A stretch of 45,551 bases of DNA from Candidatus Gastranaerophilales bacterium (GTDB lineage Bacteria > Cyanobacteriota > Vampirovibrionia > Gastranaerophilales > Gastranaerophilaceae): assembly GCA_944326615.1 (NCBI GenBank), contig CALVEO010000010.1:1-45551 (forward strand), read 5' to 3'. Position numbers and translations under genes: made by a program. The stretch's first letter is position 1; each line of letters starts with the position of its first letter. Positions 40,855 through 45,551 of this stretch are shown here, piece by piece. Below the pieces are notes generated by a model, which saw only the letters and a program-made list of their open reading frames with translations, made no database searches and was not told where the DNA came from.

Positions 40855-42048
40855 TTAATGTTTTAATTTTCTCAAAGCTTCCAATTCGTCCTGGAAAGGT
40901 GAAATGCGTGTTAATTTTTCTATAATTCCCGGAAGTTTTTCACAAACATAATCGATTTCTGCTTCTGTTGTAAATTTGCTCAGAGAAAATCTTATGCTTC
41001 CATGTATTGCAGTGAACGGAACGTTCATGGCTCTTAATACATGGCTTGGCTCTAGTGAACCTGATGTGCAGGCACTGCCTGAACTTGCACAAATACCTAA
41101 ATCACTCAGGTGAAGAAGAATTAATTCTCCCTCAATATATTCAAAACCTATGTTTGTCGTATTCGGAACCCTGTTTACGATACCTGTGTTTAATCTTGCA
41201 TTGAATACGTTTTTAACGATATTTTTTTCGAGCTTATCACGCAGTCTTTTAACTTCCGTTGCCTCGTATTTCAAATGGTCTTGAGCAAGTTCTGCCGCTT
41301 TTGCCATACCGACAATATAGGGTACATTTTCAGTTCCGGCACGTTTGCCGCGTTCTTGGTGCCCGCCGATAATCAGAGGGGTTATAAGCGTTTTAGAATT
41401 TACGTATAAAGCACCGATACCTTTCGGGGCGTGGAATTTATGTCCTGAAATTCCCATTAAATCAACTCCGAGAGCCTGAACATCAATAGGAATTTTGCCT
41501 GATACCTGAACTGCATCTACAAAGAATTTTGTTTCCTTATTTTTTGATTTTATAATTTCAGATATTTTTTCAATCGGGAAAATTACACCTGTTTCGTTGT
41601 TTGCATACATTATTGAAACAAGTGCGGTATCATCATTAATAGCATCTTCAAGTTGTGCCAGATCAAGTTCACCGTTTGAGTTTACTCCGATATAATCAAC
41701 GTTGTATCCTTCTTTTTCAAGAGTCTGATAGAGGTTTAAAACGCAGGGGTGCTCAACTTTTGTTGTTATAATATGTCTTTTGTTTTTATTCATGTTCAAA
41801 ACACCGCGGATTGCTGTGTTTGCACTTTCAGAACCGCAGGAAGTGAAGATGATTTCTTTTTCATCTTTTGCGTTAAAAAAGTCTTTCATAACCCCGCGTG
41901 CTTCTTTTACTGCATGGTTGGAACGCTTTGCAAATTCGTAAACGCTTGAAGGGTTTGCATATTCTTCTTTTAAAAAGGGGAGCATAGCATCTAATACTTG
42001 AGGATCAACTTTTGTTGTTGCGTTATTATCTAAATATATTAAACTCAT
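40855..42048 (-). CDS. nifS: Cysteine desulfurase NifS/IscS
   Basis: 397 residues. The PLP lysine is K204 in MGISGHKFHAPKGIGALYV, and the sulfur-carrying Cys327 is in ICASSGSACTSGSLEPSHVL, the extended active loop of group I desulfurases. YLDNNATTKVDPQVLDAMLP is the N-terminal block. It takes sulfur from cysteine for iron-sulfur cluster assembly. It starts 2 nt after nifU, so they form an operon. With no nitrogenase genes here, it is probably the housekeeping cluster-assembly system. Confidence 0.96.
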   Translation of the reverse strand: MSLIYLDNNATTKVDPQVLDAMLPFLKEEYANPSSVYEFAKRSNHAVKEARGVMKDFFNAKDEKEIIFTSCGSESANTAIRGVLNMNKNKRHIITTKVEHPCVLNLYQTLEKEGYNVDYIGVNSNGELDLAQLEDAINDDTALVSIMYANNETGVIFPIEKISEIIKSKNKETKFFVDAVQVSGKIPIDVQALGVDLMGISGHKFHAPKGIGALYVNSKTLITPLIIGGHQERGKRAGTENVPYIVGMAKAAELAQDHLKYEATEVKRLRDKLEKNIVKNVFNARLNTGIVNRVPNTTNIGFEYIEGELILLHLSDLGICASSGSACTSGSLEPSHVLRAMNVPFTAIHGSIRFSLSKFTTEAEIDYVCEKLPGIIEKLTRISPFQDELEALRKLKH

Positions 42049-42050
42049 TT

Positions 42051-42902
42051 TTATACCTCTACAACTTCAATATTAGCATCAACTGTATCTCTCAAAGTTT
42101 TTTCTACAAATGCTTTAAGAGTAAGATGCGAATTTTTGCATCCCGAACATTTTCCGCGCAGTTTTACCATAACTTTATTGCCGTCAATATCGACTAAAGT
42201 TATGTCTCCTCCGTCTTTTCTCAATTCATTTGAAATTTGATTTTCTATAACGTTGTTTATTTTCAAAATCTTTTGAGCAGGGCTGAGAGTCGATGCTGTC
42301 TTTTCTTCCTGTTCTTCTTTTTTATAGTAAGTGTCAATAATATCCTGAATTAAACCTTTGCATTTACCGCAGGCGCCGCCTGCTTTTGTATAATTTGTAA
42401 TTTCTTCAACGGTTTTAAGTCCGTTTATTTTTATTGCATCCCAGATAACATTTTCAGTTATGCCAAAGCAGGTGCAGACAATTTTTTCTCTTTTCTGGTT
42501 TGCTGCTTCTTCGTTTCTTATGTCATCGAGGTCAGTGTAATCATCGTAATTTTTTAAAGCATCTTCTAGTGCTTCATATCCCATAACAGAACAGTGCATT
42601 TTCTCCGGCGGAAGTCCGCCCAATTGGTCTGCAATATCTTTGTTTGTAATTTTTTTTACTTCTTCAACAGGCTTTCCAATAATCATTTCAGTCAGAATAC
42701 TTGAGCTTGCAACGGCAGAGCCGCATCCGAAAGTCTGGAATTTAGCATCCGTTACAATGCCGTTGTTAATTTTTAAATATATTTTTAAAGAATCTCCACA
42801 TGCTAAAGAGCCTGCTTCGCCGATTGCATCGGCATTATCAATTTTTCCCACGTTTCTGGGGTTTCTGTAATGATCTATAACTTTATCCGAGTAATCCCAC
42901 AT
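42051..42902 (-). CDS. nifU: Three-domain NifU iron-sulfur scaffold
   Basis: 283 residues with all three NifU domains. The IscU-like domain has Cys35 (SLACGDSLK), Cys60 (FGCGSAVASSS) and Cys104 (KMHCSVMGYE). The central BFD-like [2Fe-2S] domain has CTCFGITE (143, 145) and GGACGKCKG (178, 181). The C-terminal Nfu domain has KLRGKCSGCKNSH (252, 255). NifU receives sulfur from NifS and passes clusters to target proteins, such as NadA, QueH and radical SAM enzymes of the kind encoded in this window. Full-length NifU outside nitrogen fixers is known in several anaerobes. Confidence 0.96.
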   Translation of the reverse strand: MWDYSDKVIDHYRNPRNVGKIDNADAIGEAGSLACGDSLKIYLKINNGIVTDAKFQTFGCGSAVASSSILTEMIIGKPVEEVKKITNKDIADQLGGLPPEKMHCSVMGYEALEDALKNYDDYTDLDDIRNEEAANQKREKIVCTCFGITENVIWDAIKINGLKTVEEITNYTKAGGACGKCKGLIQDIIDTYYKKEEQEEKTASTLSPAQKILKINNVIENQISNELRKDGGDITLVDIDGNKVMVKLRGKCSGCKNSHLTLKAFVEKTLRDTVDANIEVVEV

Positions 42903-42929
42903 AGTCTTTATCCTTATATTGTGTATGTA

Positions 42930-42960
42930 ATCCCGAACTTGTTTCGGGATCTTATTGTAA
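42930..42960. repeat. Dispersed palindrome ATCCCGAA...TTCGGGAT upstream of nifU
   Basis: ATCCCGAACTTGTTTCGGGAT (read as ATCCCGAA, a short loop, TTCGGGAT) followed by CTTATTGTAA. The same sequence, inverted, is inside the 144-bp element (38724-38745); a variant, ATGCTGAA...TTCAGCAT, is at 30126-30146. Confidence 0.7.
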
Positions 42961-43009
42961 TTATATTTTATCCCAAAAACATCTGAGGGAATACATACTT
43001 AATATAAAA

Positions 43010-43768
43010 TTAATTATTAATGATTATTTTTTTTAGATTTTCTTCAAGATATTTATATAGTTTATAGATCTTTTCATCTACTATTTCACTTCTGCTGCAT
43101 TTTTGAAAATTTCCAACCCAGTCATCAGTGTTTATATCCCAGTTCATAATAATTTGATGAATTTGTTTATTATTTATACTTTTTATTTCTTTTGGTATGA
43201 TTAGTATTAGTTCAAAAGGTTTACTTTTTCTGATTTTTTTTAGACTATTATACAAATTTTTAATATCATTACTATCCGGATAATTATCAATATTATCTGT
43301 TGAGTAAATAAAATAAATTTTTTGTTTAGTATTAACAATATTTTTAAAATTTGTTATTCTCTTTTCATATATTTTTTTTACATCCCGCAGCGTTTTTTCT
43401 GTCTCGTGATTATATTCTGCATTGAATGCTTTATTTATATATATTTGCTTTTTATTATCATATTCTATATTTTCAGTGTAATTTTTAAAATTCGTATTTA
43501 TGCATTCTGTTATTTTTGACATATTCGTGTGAAAACATAAATCAAAAGGACAGCTTTTTTCTCCATAGATCTTAGGTGGTTTAAGTTTTGTTAGTGTAGT
43601 TATAACTCTTGGCAAGCAAAAATCTCCGAGTGATACGATTTTGTAGTTTAATGATTTGTAATAAAAATAATCAATAAATGAAAAATTTATTAAGAATTTG
43701 CGAATTTGCTTTCTTTTCGTTTTTGGAAAAATAAAGCATGTTATTAATTTGGCAAATAATTTCTTCAT
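43010..43768 (-). CDS. DUF1796-type putative cysteine peptidase-like protein
   Basis: 252 residues. The blocks NYKIVSLGDFCLPRVITTLT near 41-60 and GEKSCPFDLCFH near 74-85 match the SLG-x-x-C ... PFDW pattern of the DUF1796 putative papain-like family, usually found in polysaccharide or surface gene clusters. The middle and C-terminus are Lys/Asn/Ile-rich, more AT-rich than the neighbours, which suggests horizontal acquisition. No signal peptide is clear. The catalytic role of the family is unproven. It is a single gene between nifU and an HTH regulator. Confidence 0.65.
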   Translation of the reverse strand: MKKLFAKLITCFIFPKTKRKQIRKFLINFSFIDYFYYKSLNYKIVSLGDFCLPRVITTLTKLKPPKIYGEKSCPFDLCFHTNMSKITECINTNFKNYTENIEYDNKKQIYINKAFNAEYNHETEKTLRDVKKIYEKRITNFKNIVNTKQKIYFIYSTDNIDNYPDSNDIKNLYNSLKKIRKSKPFELILIIPKEIKSINNKQIHQIIMNWDINTDDWVGNFQKCSRSEIVDEKIYKLYKYLEENLKKIIINN

Positions 43769-43914
43769 TTTTATTCCCCATAATTTTTGAAATTATTAAT
43801 ATATTCTTTTAAATATTATTTCTACTATTAAAAGGAATAAAAATCAATAAAATATTCTTGTAAGCTTGTTAAAATATATATTTTAATCGTTATTATAATT
43901 TATGAGAGATAAAA

Positions 43915-44235
43915 ATGAACATTAAACAAAAATTAGGGGCAAGAATAAAAGAACTGCGAAAGCAAAATGGTTTTTCTCAGGAACGACTCGCTGAGATGAT
44001 AGATATTTCCCAAAATTCACTCAGCAAAATTGAAATAGGAGAAAATTTCCTTTCTGCTGATACTTTGGAAAAATTGTTACAAGCGTTAAATATTAATGTC
44101 CAGCAGCTTTTTGATTTTGAACATTTGAAAAATAATAAAGAGTTATTAAATGATATTTATGAATATTTAAATAATTTAGATAATGATAAACTCGTAATAG
44201 TATACAAAATTATTCAATCTATAGCAAAACCGTAA
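43915..44235 (+). CDS. XRE-family HTH transcriptional regulator
   Basis: 106 residues. The HTH domain is at 8-62: LGARIKELRKQNGFSQERLA, SQNSLSKIEIGENFLSADTL, LLQALNINVQQLF. A short helical C-terminus (about 75-106, LLNDIYEYLNNLDNDKLVIV) may dimerise. It is divergent from the DUF1796 gene, and its last 22 nt overlap the end of the convergent LD-carboxypeptidase gene. Targets unknown. Confidence 0.88.
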   Translation: MNIKQKLGARIKELRKQNGFSQERLAEMIDISQNSLSKIEIGENFLSADTLEKLLQALNINVQQLFDFEHLKNNKELLNDIYEYLNNLDNDKLVIVYKIIQSIAKP

Positions 44236-45017
44236 GGTATAGTAGCCTTTTTGGCTGAATGAGATGCCGGAAAATTTTTTATTAAAGGCAAGTCTAAATC
44301 TTCAAAAATATAATCAATATTTTCACAGTCTAAAAAATCTCCGATAGCTATGGCTTTTGTGTTTTTTCTGATTTTTTCAATGTTGAATAACTGTGTAACC
44401 ATTTTATCTATTTTATACGACGGCTCGTTCAAATCTTCCAGAAATAGTGTGAATTCAAAATCAGGTATAAAATCCTGCCCGCAAAGCGAAACAAGCGTTG
44501 ATAAATTCCCGCCCCAGAATATTCCTTCATAATCAAATCTTCCTTCACTTACGGTTTCAAAAAACTTGTTAATTGTATATTCGCATAAATTTTCCTGTCC
44601 GAAGTCGCTTAAAATCATCGGGCCTGAAAAAGTTACAAGTCCGGCACGTTTTAAAAACATCGCGTTAAGTGCTGTAATATCTGAATATCCGCAGAAAATT
44701 TTCGGGTTTTGACGGATTAAATCATAGTTAATTTTATTTATAAGTCTTATTGCCCCGTAACCGCCGCGAAGACATATGATTGCATTAACATATTTATCCG
44801 CAAACATTTTATGAAGTGCGTCAAGTCTTTCTTCATCTGTTCCTGCAAGATATCTGTTTTTAGAATAGATATTTTCTGATAATTTTACCTTATAGCCTCT
44901 GTGTTCAAAAAACTCTATGGCTCGTTTAAGGTTTGTATCATCTTCCATTGCACCTGACGGCGCAAGTATTCCTATTGTATTGCCTTCGTTTAATAGCTGC
45001 GGTTTAATAATTTTCAT
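44214..45017 (-). CDS. ldcA: LD-carboxypeptidase (S66 family)
   Basis: 267 residues, slightly short for the family. Blocks: TIGILAPSGAMEDDTNLKRA near 14, IICLRGGYGAIRLINKINYD near 79-98, IFCGYSDITALNAMF near 105, with the serine of GYSD as the likely nucleophile, FWGGNLSTLVSLCGQ near 167, and the C-terminal SHSAKKATIPYGF bearing the catalytic His. The enzyme trims the terminal D-alanine from tetrapeptides in peptidoglycan recycling, or removes microcin-like compounds (MccF branch). Its end overlaps the HTH gene by 22 nt. Confidence 0.9.
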   Translation of the reverse strand: MKIIKPQLLNEGNTIGILAPSGAMEDDTNLKRAIEFFEHRGYKVKLSENIYSKNRYLAGTDEERLDALHKMFADKYVNAIICLRGGYGAIRLINKINYDLIRQNPKIFCGYSDITALNAMFLKRAGLVTFSGPMILSDFGQENLCEYTINKFFETVSEGRFDYEGIFWGGNLSTLVSLCGQDFIPDFEFTLFLEDLNEPSYKIDKMVTQLFNIEKIRKNTKAIAIGDFLDCENIDYIFEDLDLPLIKNFPASHSAKKATIPYGFAID

Positions 45018-45037
45018 ATTTTTATTTTAGCATAAAA

Positions 45038-45551
45038 TCAATACGGATAATCTTTTGGAAATTGCCATCCGTTCATCATAATTAATTGGGAACAGCAAGT
45101 TCCATCGCCGGTTTTTGAGCAGCTTGAAGCAATTTTATTATCTGTATACTCATAGCAATATGGTAATATACCTTTATCTTTAACTCTTGTGAATACAAAA
45201 ATATCTTTACCATAAATGTTTGGTCCTTTGCTGCTGTTTATGTCAATATGAATTTGTGAATTGGTAGTATAATCATCATCTTCTCCTTTAGCAATTGATA
45301 TTGAATAAAGAATTCCATCAGTCGTTATAAAAGGGATTCTGTAATTTGGATTTGAAAATATAAGAGAGCTTTGGTTTCCGTTTAGCAGTGTCCATGGATA
45401 AACACTTTGATAACCGCATTCATCATAAGATTTACAAATCTTTAATACATTAAAGTACGGTAACCAGTATTTTTGTAGATATTGTTCTGCTCCCAAGCCA
45501 AATCCTTCATCCCAATATTCATATTCCCCATTGTCAATTTCAGACATTTTT
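45038..45551 (-). CDS. Type IV prepilin-like protein, C-terminal part (runs off window)
   Basis: Only the last ~170 codons are visible; the frame is open to the window edge, and the ATG at 45547 is probably internal. The signature IDINSSKGPNIYGKDIFVF matches the pilins at 5343-6133, 20776-22091 and 29343-30510 (D-x-N...KGPN..G.D.F.F), and the Cys-rich ending (SSCSKTGDGTCCSQLIMMNG) is in the same place. The N-terminal methylation site would lie beyond the window. It starts 20 nt after the LD-carboxypeptidase gene, same strand. Confidence 0.75.
   Translation of the reverse strand, partial: KMSEIDNGEYEYWDEGFGLGAEQYLQKYWLPYFNVLKICKSYDECGYQSVYPWTLLNGNQSSLIFSNPNYRIPFITTDGILYSISIAKGEDDDYTTNSQIHIDINSSKGPNIYGKDIFVFTRVKDKGILPYCYEYTDNKIASSCSKTGDGTCCSQLIMMNGWQFPKDYPY

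Noticed and set aside
1-45551. tRNA or rRNA genes
   Set aside because: All intergenic gaps were scanned by eye for T-loop (GGTTCGAAT-like) and anticodon-arm patterns; none found, though a short or degenerate tRNA could be missed without a search tool.

Overview
The window reads as a chromosomal segment of an AT-rich, non-photosynthetic cyanobacterial relative, most likely an uncultured gut Gastranaerophilales (Vampirovibrionia, formerly Melainabacteria). This assignment is an inference. It rests on four things: several prepilin-like proteins that share the core FTLAEVLITLGI, a VKOR-DsbA fusion, a ribosomal/alpha block that continues rpoA-rplQ-truA-rplM as in cyanobacteria, and many membrane or coiled-coil proteins of no recognisable family. 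No prophage, insertion sequence, CRISPR array, tRNA or rRNA was found.

Layout. 1-5086 (minus) is the translation/transcription operon infA-rpmJ-rpsM-rpsK-rpsD-rpoA-rplQ-truA-rplM; its long spacers carry purine-rich dispersed repeats. 5343-6942 holds a frameshifted prepilin, a small HTH regulator and a small Gln-rich protein, with palindromes in the control regions. 7068-9760 (minus) has signal peptidase I, a polyprenyl diphosphate synthase and MtnA. 9840-12704 (plus) is a riboswitch-like leader (cobalamin class II-like) ahead of three unknown genes. 12813-20703 holds a coiled-coil protein, an asparaginase II with a GspE-N-like partner, VKOR-DsbA, QueH, two TPR-type proteins and DAHP synthase. 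20776-26481 holds a prepilin with a G10 tract at its start, ComF, a radical SAM protein, and PilO plus a fused PilM-PilN. 26595-29313 is nadA-rlmB-rpoD. 29343-32111 (minus) holds a second prepilin with a C9 tract and two secreted proteins, one an M48 metallopeptidase. 32266-40702 holds glmS, a nonsense-interrupted HEXXH protein, tatD, small and large hypothetical genes, and a 6S-like RNA. 40855-45551 holds nifU-nifS, a DUF1796-type protein, an HTH regulator, an LD-carboxypeptidase and the C-terminal part of a fourth prepilin.

The most interesting signal is a shared architecture at two unlinked prepilin genes (20776-22091 plus; 29343-30510 minus). Each has a near-consensus promoter, a strong Shine-Dalgarno, an ATG, about 25-28 nt of coding sequence and then a G:C homopolymer. 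A long stop-free leader built of interspersed repeats then runs in frame into the pilin domain. In both, the observed tract is one base away from joining the ATG to the pilin frame (10 G, needs 8 or 11; 9 C, needs 8 or 11). That is what slipped-strand phase variation of surface pilins would look like. Sequencing or assembly error in the homopolymers is the main alternative.

A second point of interest is the structured leader at 9871-10010. Its core resembles class-II cobalamin riboswitches, and an 8-nt segment in it is exactly complementary to the Shine-Dalgarno region of the first gene of an unknown operon. This would tie genes of unknown function to a ligand.
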